DNA of 64,000 nt, from positions 6,107,997-6,171,996 of the forward strand of contig CM043964.1 of the NCBI GenBank assembly GCA_014529385.2. The letters are read 5' to 3'. This document shows positions 23,601 through 36,946 of the stretch, in pieces; position 1 is the stretch's first letter; each line of letters opens with the position of its first letter. The position numbers and the translations under genes are program-made. Source of the stretch: Adiantum capillus-veneris (Eukaryota; Streptophyta; Polypodiopsida; Polypodiales; Pteridaceae). The notes under the pieces were generated by a model that ran no database searches, was not told the origin of the DNA, and was given only the letters and a program-made list of their open reading frames with translations.

Positions 23601-23964
23601 CCTAAAAGTAAAAATTAAAATTGATGGTTCAAATGTTATTGAATTATGCTCGGTAGCTCATAGTAGTAAATGATATAAATTGTGATCTAGGAAAATACTA
23701 AATTCTGGGCTATTAAAGATATGTGGTTTACAGTAGTAACTTGTTGAAAAGTCTGGTGCAAGAGAGAAAGTATTCAAAGATCTAAACCAATGATTTAGAC
23801 ACTTTTTGAACTTTATTTCAAAATCTGTTTGAGAATACAATTTGGATGTTATCCGTTTTGAACTTGTCTTGGTGCCGATTGGAATTTTTTTCATTCTGGT
23901 TTAATGCTGGTTTCAATGGTTTGTAATCTGCTCTCGGAAGGAGTACTGAACAAAAACTTGGTGT

Positions 23965-24420
23965 TTGATAATGTAAAAATATCTTTGTCTCGGCATTTCC
24001 TGGGAGGAGTGTTCATGTTTTCTTGGGAGCGTTTAGTTGTATGTTGATCGATGCACGTCGGGTGTCTGAGAAATGTTTGGTTATATGCTACGAACCTCCA
24101 AGAGACACATCCATTGAGACACCCATTACAGATTAGTGCGGTCTAGGTGTGATGGCTAATTTTTCTATTCTAAAATATCAAGATCTTCGATATGGAATGA
24201 GAAAACTGAATGACTTTCGGGATTGACCCTCAGATATCTTTTAGCAAACTTGAGTTGTTTTGCATATATAGTGTAATTACGAATGATTACTCTTCTTTCA
24301 AGATAGGGAGATGTCACAAACTACTGACGTGTCAAGCGACTGAAGACCCAACGGGTTAGGGCTTCCTGAGCCTAACCCTAGCCAACCTTCAGATCCTGTC
24401 AAGGAGCGTAAACCCTAGTG
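23965..24420. other. Unassigned stretch
   Basis: No gene or repeat motif was recognised. Confidence 0.5.
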
Positions 24421-25046
24421 TGTATCACTAACAAGGGGTTAGGCTCGAGCATGTAAGGGTTACGGTTTCTTCTTTCAGCAAAGAACATGGTTTTGTAGGT
24501 GGGGGTAATATTGGTGGTGTAATCTATGAAGCATGACCCACCGAATTTCTCCCAAGTTGTAATACATTGGAGTTTTAGAAAAGCTTCATTCACTTGGGGT
24601 CAATTAAGGCATCATGTAGCAAGTGTAATGCATCCCATCTTCCAAACCACTTCTTTATATCTTGCATCCATCTTGTGCTCAAGATCTTGCTTTTATGCGT
24701 CTTTTGAAATTTATTTCTTGCTTCCCATGCAATTGTATGAAGTCGATGTGAGGGGTTTTGATGCATCTTTATCATATACTCCAGAACCCTTTCCATGCCC
24801 ATAACCTCAATTGGAAGAGATCCCGACTCAAGGAGTAGGAGCATATATGGTGTTTGTCTCTTAACTTGGACAAAGTTTGTAAGAAAACACCTTTGGACAT
24901 TCTCAAACTCTTTTCAAGTAGACTTTGAGATGCTCCCACCCCACCCTTCAACTCCATAAAGAAGAACCGGTGTCACCAATGTGTCAAAAAGGTACTTCTT
25001 GAGAACCCAACACTTGATGTTTCTCGCATTACACATGTTCTCAAAT
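24420..25046 (-). mobile_element. LINE-A fragment truncated at both ends
   Basis: Minus-strand frames encode LLLESGSLPIEVMGMERVLE, then KSILSTRWMQDIKKW and ETVL-like C-terminal sequence in three frames. It matches 26500-27145 of the near-full LINE-A. Homology stops abruptly at about 25046, where the sequence passes into GA-rich DNA, and again near 24420. It lacks the 3' UTR hairpin, so it is not a simple LINE insertion; a rearranged duplicate is more likely. Confidence 0.88.
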
Positions 25047-26126
<1,080 letters not shown>

Positions 26127-26408
26127 TAGAGAGAGAGAGAGATAGATAGATAGATTTTATTATCGTCCTCGGAGGTCAAATATGACCTATGGGACCAAAG
26201 TTACATGTGATGTAGTATGTGTATGGCTGATGAGTGACTCTCGATGCTCCAAAATTGTAGTGATGAGAGTCGCAATGGAGAGCCCACACTTTGGCTGGGA
26301 GAGGAAAGTGTGTAGGTCTAAGTTATGGCTGAAAATGTGAGAGAAGCAAGTTCGGATGTGATCAAAAGCTGAGCACTCTAGTAGTGTGTGGTACTCAGAC
26401 TCTCGAAC

Positions 26409-29400
26409 TTACAGTGAGCATAATGTGCACAATCGATTTGACTCTTCTCCATTGCCCCAACGCCCTATCTCGCATCGAAGGAAATGGGAGCTAAGCCGAA
26501 TTGCTGCGATAGTGCGTATCGCGGACAAGGGAATAGGCTCGAGCATGTAAGTGTGAGTACGGTTTCCTCTCTCAGCGAAGAACATGGTTTTGTAGTTGGG
26601 GGCAATATAGGTGGTGTAATGTATGAAGCGTGACCGACCGGATTTCTCCCAAGCCGTAATACATTCGCGTTGTAGAAAAGCTTCATTCACTTGAGAGTCA
26701 ATTGAAGCATCATGTAGCAAGTGTAATGCATCCCATCTCCCAAACCACTTCTTTATGTCTTGCATCCATCCCGTGCTCAAGATCTTGCTTTTATGCGTCT
26801 TTTGAACTTTTTTGCTTGCTTCCCATGCAATTGTAGGAAGTCGATGTGAGGAGTTTTGACGCATCTTTATCATGTACTCCACAACCCTTTCCATGCCCAT
26901 AACCTCAATTGGAAGAGATCCCGACTCAAGAAGTGGGAGCATATATGGTGTTTGTGTCTTAACTTGGAGAAAGTTTGTAAGAAAACGCTTTTGGACATTC
27001 TCAAACTCTTTCCAAGTAGACTTTGAGATGCTCCCGCCCCACACTTCAACTCCATAAAGAAGAACCGGTGTCACCAATGCATCAAAAAGATACTTCTTGA
27101 GAACCCAATACTTGATGTTTCCCGCATTACACATGTTCTCAAATGCATAATATGCTCTCTTTTCCGCTTCCAAACGACGCATAGCACATTCATGCCACTT
27201 GTGATTGGATGGAACCTCAAGGCCAAGGTACTTAAAGCTCTTAACAACTTCAAGTGTCTCGTTGTTGTACACAATGCATGGCTTCTCCTTATGGTTGGTT
27301 TTCACAAGTATAACCTTTGTTTTGGATTCATTTACAATCAGCCCACTATGCAAGCAAAAGTTCTCAAGGACAACCATAAGCTTTTGTGCATCTTCTAAAG
27401 TGTGTGCTAGAAGCACTACATCATCCGCATACAACAAAAGCATGATTACCGCATTGCAAATAGTGACCTCTTCAATGCCTTCTTCTTGCATAAAGTCAAG
27501 TACCATTTGTTCCAATTGATCGATGCATAGACCAAAGAGAGTTGGTGACAATGGACATCCTTGTTTAACCCCAATAGTGCTTACAAAAATTTCTGAAATT
27601 TCTCTTCCCATGCGCAATTGACAAATCACCTTCTCATAGATTCCAGAAACCGCAAGCATAAACTTACTTGGCACTTGGAGTTCTTCCATCCTTCTCCACA
27701 AATTGTTACGTGGAATCATATCAAAGGCTTTCTTAAAGTCCACAAAACAAAAATACAATCGCTTGCCTTTCAACCGACTTTCCTCCATGAGAACACGAAG
27801 AGTGACAAGATGATCAATGGTGCTATGGCATCGACGAGAACCCGCTTGTCCCTTTGCACGCTTGTCATTCTCTTCAGCCCAATCACTCAATTTTATCTCC
27901 ATTATGCACCCAAATAACTTTGGCATAAGAGACCCAATCATTATAGTCCGGTAGTTGCTTACATTCTTTACATCCCATCCTTTATGCAAAGGCTTAACCC
28001 AATTAGTACTCCAATCATAAGGCATACCATGTTGAAGTGCAAGGTTGAACATATCACACATCCACTCATGGGTAAAATCTCCCGTCCATTTGATCATCTC
28101 CGGCTTGATACCTTGAAGATCTCCCGCTTTGCGAGTGGCCAACTTTTCAAGCCCACCGCATACATCCTCAATAGTAAAAAAAGACGGCATACATGGGAGT
28201 GAACCATAAAATGGCATTTTTTCAGTATTTGCTTGCTCATATAATTGCCTACAATGTGTGTACATATCCACTAGACTCAAGTTACCAAAATTCTCAACCC
28301 GCTTGCCTCTCAAGTTTCTCCAAAATCTTCCACATGCATGTGCCTTTTCTTGGACTTGAAATTCTTGTTGCTTTACTTCCCATCTTCTTCTCTTCTTTTG
28401 AATCAATGCCTTGTATGTATGCAAATGACTTTGATAGTTGTCTTTGTCCATAGTTGCATCAAGCTTTATCAAGGACTTTCGAGCATCTTGACATCCTTTA
28501 TCAAACCACCTTTTGCGTGATCTATCTTTGTTGATACCGTGGAGATGCTTTATGGCAAAGCATTCTTCCGCACAAGAACAAATAGCTTTCTTGAAAGCTT
28601 CCCATTTAGTTTCCAATGGTGCATCACATTGAAGCTTTGTCATCCATAATTTTTGCTCAACCATTTCAATGTACATTGGTGCCCGTTTGAAATCCATACA
28701 TAGTGATAACTTCTCTTTCCTTTGGCTGAGATTATCATGCTTAGTTGCTTCTCCACATGAAAGGTCAATACATAAGGTGCGATGGTCAGATTTCGGGGAC
28801 CATTGACCAAACATAAAACTCTTTATGCGATACATGATGGCTTCAGAGAGTAGCATATAGTCAATCACACTATCCCCATTATGTCTCCTACATGTAAATC
28901 CATTGGTTCCACTCCACAAAGATACACCATTGGCAATGAGCATACCCATGCTATTACACATGTGTAAAAGTAACTTTCCATAGTGATCCGGCTCTTTCTC
29001 ATCCATTGAAGTACGATCATACAAGTGAACTTCCTCCAACTCCCTTGAAATGTATGGCATATCAAATTGTTGAGTATCATGTTGCAATGTTTTTGTGCGA
29101 GCATTCATATCCCCAAATACAATAACATCACCTTTACCTTTGAAATAAGCAATGTCCTCTTCCAAATCAGAAAATGGTTGATCTCTATCCATGCAAGCAT
29201 AAAAGGGAGAATCATGATGAGGAATGTAGCAACCGGCTACAAAAATGGGTTCTCTTTTTGGTGTCATAATTTTCAGCCATACATAACGTTTGTACTTGTC
29301 ATCTTTCACAATTGATACAAAATCTTCCAATCCTTTCTTAACCATACATGCTAACCCTCCTTTTCCTCTTCGTTGCTTGAGATTCTTTGACCACATCAAT

Positions 29401-29579
29401 GAATGTACATTGTAATCCTCCAAGCCGTTAATCCTTTGTGTATCATGCTCCCAAGTTTCAACAAGAAGTACAACATCGGCTTTGCTTGTTAGTTCATCAA
29501 TGCCAACCCTCGCATTCCATGGGTATCCATTACAATTCCAAAAGCATATTTTCAATTGTAACTCGATCTCATAGGTCAC
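26409..29579 (-). CDS. LINE-A ORF2: AP endonuclease and reverse transcriptase
   Basis: 1,056 codons. The N-terminal EEP endonuclease shows FWNCNG, VLLVETWE, FGDMNARTK and WSPKSDHRT, the expected Asn, Glu, Asp and SDH residues. The reverse transcriptase shows SNYRTIMIG, FCFVDFKKAFDMI, GVKQGCPLSPTLFGL and LLLYADDVVLLA with the catalytic YADD. The C-terminus has RLCTLC, but a TAA at 26409-26411 ends the frame. Downstream the same frame continues as ESEYHTLLECSAFDHI, completing a CX2C...HX4C motif, so the TAA looks like a point mutation. There is no ATG before the endonuclease: the frame follows the ORF1 TAG (29586-29588) after Gly-Cys-Val, and the first Met lies inside the domain. The first residue given is a GTG. 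Clade assignment needs a phylogeny. Confidence 0.93.
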   Translation of the reverse strand: MTYEIELQLKICFWNCNGYPWNARVGIDELTSKADVVLLVETWEHDTQRINGLEDYNVHSLMWSKNLKQRRGKGGLACMVKKGLEDFVSIVKDDKYKRYVWLKIMTPKREPIFVAGCYIPHHDSPFYACMDRDQPFSDLEEDIAYFKGKGDVIVFGDMNARTKTLQHDTQQFDMPYISRELEEVHLYDRTSMDEKEPDHYGKLLLHMCNSMGMLIANGVSLWSGTNGFTCRRHNGDSVIDYMLLSEAIMYRIKSFMFGQWSPKSDHRTLCIDLSCGEATKHDNLSQRKEKLSLCMDFKRAPMYIEMVEQKLWMTKLQCDAPLETKWEAFKKAICSCAEECFAIKHLHGINKDRSRKRWFDKGCQDARKSLIKLDATMDKDNYQSHLHTYKALIQKKRRRWEVKQQEFQVQEKAHACGRFWRNLRGKRVENFGNLSLVDMYTHCRQLYEQANTEKMPFYGSLPCMPSFFTIEDVCGGLEKLATRKAGDLQGIKPEMIKWTGDFTHEWMCDMFNLALQHGMPYDWSTNWVKPLHKGWDVKNVSNYRTIMIGSLMPKLFGCIMEIKLSDWAEENDKRAKGQAGSRRCHSTIDHLVTLRVLMEESRLKGKRLYFCFVDFKKAFDMIPRNNLWRRMEELQVPSKFMLAVSGIYEKVICQLRMGREISEIFVSTIGVKQGCPLSPTLFGLCIDQLEQMVLDFMQEEGIEEVTICNAVIMLLLYADDVVLLAHTLEDAQKLMVVLENFCLHSGLIVNESKTKVILVKTNHKEKPCIVYNNETLEVVKSFKYLGLEVPSNHKWHECAMRRLEAEKRAYYAFENMCNAGNIKYWVLKKYLFDALVTPVLLYGVEVWGGSISKSTWKEFENVQKRFLTNFLQVKTQTPYMLPLLESGSLPIEVMGMERVVEYMIKMRQNSSHRLPTIAWEASKKVQKTHKSKILSTGWMQDIKKWFGRWDALHLLHDASIDSQVNEAFLQRECITAWEKSGRSRFIHYTTYIAPNYKTMFFAERGNRTHTYMLEPIPLSAIRTIAAIRLSSHFLRCEIGRWGNGEESNRLCTLCSL

Positions 29580-29585
29580 GCATCC

Positions 29586-30536
29586 CTATTTGCTTGAGAG
29601 ACTTGCCTCCTCCTTGGACACATTTTCTTCATGAGAGATCTCCTTGTTTTTATTATTCTTTTTCTCATATGCCTTGCGACACATATTTTGTTGCTTAATA
29701 GTGCGATCTTCACATACAAAACATTTTGTATCCCTCAAATAGATCCAACTATTATCAAGGATAATCTTTCGCTTGGTCTCATCCGGCATGGTGCATACAA
29801 TTGGCCGTTCTCGCGAGCAAGGAGCTCCTTGCTTCCCCACTCTATGTGCTCCATAGACCATAACTCCGGACATGCCAAAGTGGGTTTTGAAGAAATCTTC
29901 AATAACAATGGCAAGAAAAGGAGGTGTCTCTAACTTCCCTTCGGGAATTCCACGAATAACAATGTTCTTGGAACGTCGCTCCCGTTACTTCAACTCCTCC
30001 ACATCCACATTCTCAACATTCTTTGTTTGAACCATAGCTTGCATGAGTGAGGAATTAGAAACCACATTGCTACCACATACATCAGCCCAAGACTTGTTTG
30101 TGCATACATTTTTCATGTCGCATACATCCTGGCTCATAGTGTCAAATTTCTCCTCTTTCAATACATGGTCATGCTCTACTTTGCTCATCCGCTCCTTCAA
30201 AGCATTCAAGTCCACAAGAGAGCGTTTACATTCCTTGACTTCCTCTTCAAGTTGCATCAAACGTGTTGTTTGCATCTCAAGTGTCCTCTTGAGATTCTCA
30301 TTCTCAACCACAAGTACCCTTAGTGTGCCATTCTCCATTGCAAGTGCTCATAAGTCTTCGCCTTGTTTGTTTACGGTCTCTTGCAATGATACCAAGTACG
30401 CCATGATCATGGTTTCCGATGTCGTTGGTTGGGTGGTTGTGTTGCTATCTCCACACTTAGGAGATTTTGGATCATTTTTCACAATGGTTGTGGACCTTGT
30501 TGAAGAAGAAGAACCCTTGCGAGTGCCGGAAGACAT
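29586..30536 (-). pseudogene. LINE-A ORF1: coiled coil plus L1-type RNA-binding domain
   Basis: The ATG at 30536 opens MSSGTRKGSSSSTRSTT, a Ser/Thr-rich N-terminus. A TGA at 30348-30350 and a TAA at 29985-29987 interrupt the frame, but all pieces are in one frame. The middle (about 30338-30150) is a Leu/Glu/Lys heptad-rich coiled coil (MQLEEEVKECKRSLVDLNAL). After the second stop come SKNIVIRGIPEGK, GAHRVGK and DTKCFVCEDRT, the signature of the L1 ORF1p RNA-recognition and C-terminal domain (NIVIRGIPE ... AHRVG ... RPI ... ED.T). ORF1p packages LINE RNA. The ORF ends with TAG at 29586-29588, nine bases before the first codon listed for ORF2 and in the same frame. Confidence 0.88.
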
Positions 30537-30765
30537 TGTATGTAAAATAGGAGATGAGAATCAATTTTGTTGAACTTGTTCACTTCGAAAATGCTGCTAC
30601 AGAAACGCCTTCCATAACTCTAAAAATTTCTGTCTTTACATCAATGCGTAGAGGACTTCGTGCTCTTCGATTGAGGCTATAGATCACCCAAATCGGAGTT
30701 CGGATGAAGAAGTTATGATCAAAAGAGTGGACTGATGTCTACTAGGTCAAAAAACGGCTGCGTTT

Positions 30766-30768
<3 letters not shown>

Positions 30769-30816
<48 letters not shown>

Positions 30817-30857
30817 ATGTGATATATGTGGTTTACTCAATGTGGGCTACGTCCGCA

Positions 30858-30914
<57 letters not shown>
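30769..30914. repeat. (GA)n, (GT)n and (GA)n cluster at the LINE-A 5' junction
   Basis: GA at 30769-30815, GT at 30857-30874, GA at 30875-30914. The first tract abuts the LINE-A 5' end directly. Confidence 0.9.
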
Positions 30915-30919
<5 letters not shown>

Positions 30920-31600
30920 TGAAATTGCCAATGGGCTATTTTTAGCACAAGCTTCACCAAAGCCTCCACCAAATTTGTACGATGCACTAATAACATGTGT
31001 TGATGGCAAGCAGAAAGTGGTAGTGGCCCCTGAAGTAGGTTGTGAGAGAAAAGGCTCTAACAAAATTTTTGGAAGTGCTACATTTTATATGGATTACTTG
31101 CTTGTCTTTTGGAAGAATAGTAATTCAGCCTTTTCAAATATATATATATATTTTTTGGCCATACAATTGTGAGTAGAAGTGTTGTACTAACACAAAAGAG
31201 AATGTTCATAAAGCCCCGAGCACAATCAGTGCCTTGAGGAGTTAACGCATAAGAAGCTCTTCAAAACCTAACATTGAGCACATTGTGCATAGAGATTATA
31301 TATGGTGTGTTAGGCACACTATGAATCTAACATCAATCCAGCAGGGCTCGTGAAATATTCACTTGTTTTGCCAAACTGACAATAGTGAGTGTTTGTATTG
31401 AATTAGGTAGAAAGATTATAAAGACACCTCAAGCTCTTGTTGAGCCTTGCAGAGCCTTCTTCAAAAATGATTACCAAAAAATTGTGATGTTTTCTTTGTT
31501 ATTTGTTTGTTGAATGCGTAAGCTAATGTCTTCTCCACTAGTTCTTCTTTGTTTTGGGAGGGGTTAAGCAATGTACAATCTTGGTCACGCTTAGTGGTAA
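30915..31600. other. Unassigned stretch
   Basis: A short frame reads through the microsatellite to 31172 without a recognised motif. No gene is supported. Confidence 0.5.
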
Positions 31601-31679
31601 TTTATGTTTTTTTAGTTTCTTGATTGATAACATGTGTTGTTAAGCCGCTACATAGATCAGAGATCATAATGTTCAAACA

Positions 31680-32260
31680 ATTTGGAGCTTTTAAAGGGAG
31701 TTCTAACCCGATACAGAGACCACAACCAAAAAACATATATGTCAAACTGGACGGGGAAAGAGTTCTTGAAGCTGGTGAAGACATCCTTATGGAAAAATAA
31801 CACCAAAGACTCCATGCCACAATTTGGGAGTCGATTGCTAGGTCAGTGGATCAAGGTGGCATCGGGATACCAACCTTTTTGTTCTTGTAGAGGCCCAAGG
31901 TGCCAAATTTGTGGTCTAAATTGCAAAGCAAGACAAGGAATGGGTTGTTATGACAAAGGATATGAAGGACAAGGCGAATCTCTTTTCTAAAGATGGCTAG
32001 TGGAAAGGACAGAGGTTCATGACAAACTTCTAGCCCCTCAGTGGTCTAGCTTGAGACTAGGTGGCACAACGAGCGATCTAGTACATAAGTGTAACAGAGC
32101 AACGGAGGCACTATAGTGGGTAGAGATAGACAAATATTTCCAAACCTCCATTACACCTAATCCCCTTGGCTCTCTAAAGCAAGTAGCAAACTATTGAAAC
32201 CTTTTTGGAGAGAAATCACCAAAAAGGGTGATTAACAAACGATGCCAATGACTAACCCAT
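31680..32260 (+). mobile_element. LINE remnant, region between reverse transcriptase and zf-RVT
   Basis: Near 31801-31870 the plus strand reads RLHATIWESIARSVDQGGIGIP, resembling the plant LINE segment that follows the reverse transcriptase (W..L...K..GGLGI). Frames are broken. It probably continues at 34700-35150, with the microsatellite-bearing block 32270-34690 in between. Confidence 0.6.
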
Positions 32261-32490
32261 TTTTGGGACAATAACAGTGATAGCCGATTTTCGGAAAAAA
32301 AATGGTTATTTTTCCTTTGCCGGAGCCTTGGCGACACCGTTGGAAGGCTCGGCAATGCCTGGTCAGCCTCACGGCCCTGGCTTTTACTGGCATGGCCTCG
32401 TCACATGCCCCCCCCCCCTCTTCGATTGGCCAGCCTTATCAATCTCTCCCCTCCTCTCGTCCTTGAGCTACCATGCAAAACAGGGGGATA

Positions 32491-33171
<681 letters not shown>

Positions 33172-33244
33172 CACAGACCCGAGCCATCTCACTCACGTTC
33201 TCCATCGCTTTAAGCAGTCGGCTGGCCTACGGAAAAAAAAAGAT

Positions 33245-33287
<43 letters not shown>

Positions 33288-34263
33288 AGATAGTTTATTA
33301 TACCCTCATTCCCATCCACACACTTTCGTTCACACACACTCACCTACACGGCACACTCTCCTGACTACACACTCATGCACTCACACATATACATACATCC
33401 ACATTCACCCATACATACACACGCACGCATATACGCACACACCAGTAAAATACAAAAAAAAAACGAAGAATTCAACGACATCGACGCCATCGACAAGAAG
33501 GAAGATGACCCAAAATCTCGCGACACCTACACCAAAACAAGCAAAGGCGCCGAAGGCATGCCCCGGCCGACCCTGAAGTGATGAATGTGTTACACTGACG
33601 CATCAGCGAGGGTGCCATTCACCGGCAATGCGTCAACGATGCCCTCTTTAGTAAAACCGTAGGTTATTATCATTTTTCCCAGTTTCAACCAAACCTTGTA
33701 AAAATTCCCCAACTTGTAAATTCCCATCTCTCTAGGTGATGGTCACAAGGGCCCACCTAGAGGTTTTCCTTATAATATTTCCCAAGACAAAGCAAGGGTC
33801 AACCACCCAGGGCCCACCGCCTTGCTTTGTCTCCCTTGATTATATTACCCTAATCTAAAGCAGCCAGCACCTATAAAAAGGCACTGAGAGGTCACTATCA
33901 GAGGGGGGGGGGGGGGGGGGCAAGTTCATAAGATGTCAGCACTTGGCTGTATTTTGGTGGGAGGAATTGGCAACATTTTCATCACAAGAGAGGGGACTTA
34001 GCATAGTGGTTTGCTTTGGGAATTGTATGATGTACAGGAAGCTATGTCCACATCTCGACTTTAACGGTCGATCCACGCACACTCATGTTAGCAAGGTTTC
34101 ATGTCAATGAGTCATCTCTAGAGAATGCACCAAGTAGGTTCACTATCTATCCCTCTATCTCTCTATCACCATGATGTGCCACCACGCTGGAAATAAGGTT
34201 GCTGTAAATATGGCAAGAGAATATTTCTCCCTCACACCCCCAAGGGTTTTGATCACTTGTCTA

Positions 34264-34298
<35 letters not shown>

Positions 34299-34690
34299 AT
34301 TCGTGATATTTCAAATCACCGTTGTCTGCGTCCTAGCCGCTCAAAGCTAGGTGGTGCCCCCCTTGTTCGCTTTACCGTGACCGGCTCGCGGCATTCATCG
34401 GCTCCCAGCGTTTTAGAGGCCATCGGGGTTCGTGTCGCGCTTTGCTCTCGTCAACAACAAGAGCTAGAAAGAAACAAACCAAGTGGCTACCCACTTTCAC
34501 CTCAATGGCACTGAAAGACTACTGATCAATAGAGTTGTAGAAGGGCTGAAAAATCTCTTAATGAGAACTAGAGAGAAATATACCAACTGGCTACCCAGTT
34601 TCACCTCAATGGCACTGAAAGATTGCTGATCAACAAAGTTGTAGAAGGGCTAGACAATCTCTTAATGCTTCTCTGTGAGTCCAATTTTGA
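33172..34690. other. Unassigned block with (TA)n, G18 and (TG)n
   Basis: It contains (TA)n at about 33250-33281, 18 G at 33903-33920 and (TG)n at about 34266-34295. A nearly repeated string (ACCAAxTGGCTACCCAxTTTCACCTC) occurs at about 34478 and 34579, a partial local duplication of about 100 bp. No gene was recognised. Confidence 0.6.
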
Positions 34691-34699
34691 GTGGAAAGC

Positions 34700-35155
34700 C
34701 TAGTGATGGCCCAAGAGCACCCATTTTTTGAAACCACAAACCAAGGGCACCTACCACACCCTAATGTTCAAGGTTGATTGGTTCTCCCCTCTCAACAATC
34801 AAAGGAGTAAACAATGGCTAGAAGCTAGTTGGGTAGTAATAGCAAATAACATATGGAACCCGCAATGGCCTTTGACAATGAAGATCTTTTTGTGGAAGGT
34901 GTTATGGGAGCCTTGCCAATAGGCGTTAAGATCCAAGATCGAGGTATTAGCTCAAATAGGTGCTCGGGGTGCAAAACGGCAAGTGAGAACCCCTCCCACT
35001 TATTCAAGGAGTGCCCAACAATTAGAGGCCTAGCAGGTAAGATATGTAGACAAATTCAAAGGACTTGGAAGATAGGGTTCTTTACGAACGATTTGTTTTT
35101 AATGAGGGAAGGGGATGAAAAGCCAAGTGTTTCTAATTTGTACACAAATTGTTAG
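34700..35155 (+). pseudogene. LINE zf-RVT (zinc-binding domain after reverse transcriptase)
   Basis: The frame at 34728-34922 encodes IANNIWNPQWPLTMKIFLWK. A frame change near 34900 gives MGALPIGVKIQDRGISSNRC, then SGCKTASENPSHLFKECPTI. This matches the plant zf-RVT domain: IW....P..KIFLW.....ALPT...L..R.I.....C..C....E...HLF..C. It is a C-terminal LINE remnant of a different family from LINE-A and LINE-B, and probably the continuation of the remnant at 31680-32260. Confidence 0.85.
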
Positions 35156-35159
35156 ATTT

Positions 35160-36940
35160 TTCTTCTTTCAAAAAATTCGGAAGGCCAGGAAACATCGAGT
35201 GCTCAAAAAGGACCTCTTTGTAGCTAACTTCACAGAGATTATCCAAGAAATCAAGGAAATGATAATTAAAATTGAAAAATTGAAAAATGAAAAAATTCGG
35301 ACGAGTGGAATCGGATAACTCTCATCGTCATGAACACTTACAATGAGTAAGGGCTCACAAATAATGTTTCACCTTTGACTGAAGCCATGTAACTTGGTGT
35401 AACCAACGGTCCCTCAAAGCTTGACACGAGCTTGAGGTTTCTTTGTACATTTCTTTAGGGAATATCTAATATATCCACTCACCATTGCTAGTTTGGCAAA
35501 AAAGAAAGCATTTAACTCAATTTGAACACATGCGAGCTATAGGCAAATGAAAGGGCAATCATGTAGGATACACATGTCTTTTTTGGAGAATGATGGGGAC
35601 GACACATCCTCACAGATACTGTACAAGAACGGTATCTACTCAATAATGGGCCACGCCCTGCCCACCATCATTTGTAGTCATATTATTGGCATCAAATTAA
35701 GCTCAAGGGGGTCATTATGTATAAAATATATATATCACGTGAGTTCAAAGACTATTTTTAAAAGTCCTTATTGTGAATTTTTGACAAATAAAAAACACTC
35801 TTTTTCTATTCAATCTTTAAATTTTTTTCCCATGAAAATGTGAGAAATTATGAAATTTAATAACCCCTTCTACTGCACTCACGTGATAATCGCATAATTA
35901 TAGTGACCTTCTGAAGGTCTGCATAGAGCATGAAGCTAACTTTGGATTCTCTCACAAAGTGTTAGCAGAGTTCATGATCGATGTCGTCCAATATAGTGGA
36001 AGCAAGAAACACTAGGTGAAAGCCTCACTTGGTGAGTATCTCAAAGACTGGCTACAACGCCTATAGCCTAGATGATTACTGAAAAATTTGATTGTGTGCT
36101 TGGTGAAGGAAAAAAAACCAAGTAAACAAAAGGGTAGACATGATAGCATCATTGAGTGGAATAGTTGACATGAGGGTAGAGCCATCTCTCTCTTTTCCTC
36201 TCTCTCCCAAAAACAAAATTATAAAGCGACACAGAGAATGATCACTGTTTACGAGCATGAATAATTTACCTAACAAGACGACATGCAGGAGGTGTCAATG
36301 AGTCGCAGATTGCAAGACGTGTGTGGTTAACTGCAACTGGGAGCAAACGTGCAGCTGATAGAATGTAGATGACTGTTGTGTGCCTTCAAGATTACGCTTC
36401 AGTGCTTTGTCTTATATCAACAAGGACTGTTGTTTGCTTTTGAGATTGTGCTCTGCTATGGTTGGCAATTGTCAGCGCCCTACTATTGTTGATGACTGTG
36501 GGAGCGTATTGCTTTAATCTATTGGCCATACGATTTCAATCATGATGAGTGGCTTAGATAATTCCAAATGGCCATGTCCATGCTCTGGGAATGAGAAAAA
36601 ACATATTAGGCTCACCAAGTAATAAAGGTTGTTTTTACTTGTAAACCATCAATTAAAGATAAAAGGACAAATTTAGTATGTGGGTCTGGTATTTGGTTGG
36701 TCTCCGATCGGTGAAACGAGCCATTTGCTTTGAGGAGAGAGAAACCAAGGAAAGACCCACTACTTGAAATATTCGCTTAGTAAAAGACAAATTGAGTCAA
36801 AAATTATATATCTTGGAAGGAGAGTTTCGCCAAGGTCATTGGTCCTTAAATCAATTTTTTAGCGAACAAAAAATTCAAAGTTTGCTACTAAGGAGCAACT
36901 TATAAGAGGACAGGTAGCCAATATGGTACCTTGCTCACAC
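35160..36940. other. Unassigned AT-rich stretch
   Basis: No gene, RNA or repeat family was recognised. Short frames have no motif. Confidence 0.5.
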
Positions 36941-36946
36941 AATAAC

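Larger units (their letters stand above)
26155..30768 (-). mobile_element. Near-full-length LINE (family A), L1-type ORF1 and EN-RT ORF2
   Basis: About 4.6 kb on the minus strand: a 5' UTR (30768-30537), an ORF1 with coiled coil and L1-type RNA-binding domain, an ORF2 with AP endonuclease, reverse transcriptase and a C-terminal Cys/His motif, and a 3' UTR with a hairpin (26173-26188). No frameshift separates 30536 from the end of ORF2; the only defects seen are in-frame stops. Both ends abut GA-type microsatellite on the plus strand: (GA)n/(GATA)n at 26126-26154 and (GA)n at 30769-30815. In the LINE's own sense this is (TC)n on both sides. Confidence 0.93.

Noticed and set aside
29985-30350. 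RNA editing (U to C) restoring the LINE-A ORF1 stops
   Set aside because: Such editing is known from organelles of some plants, not nuclear transposons; simple mutation suffices.
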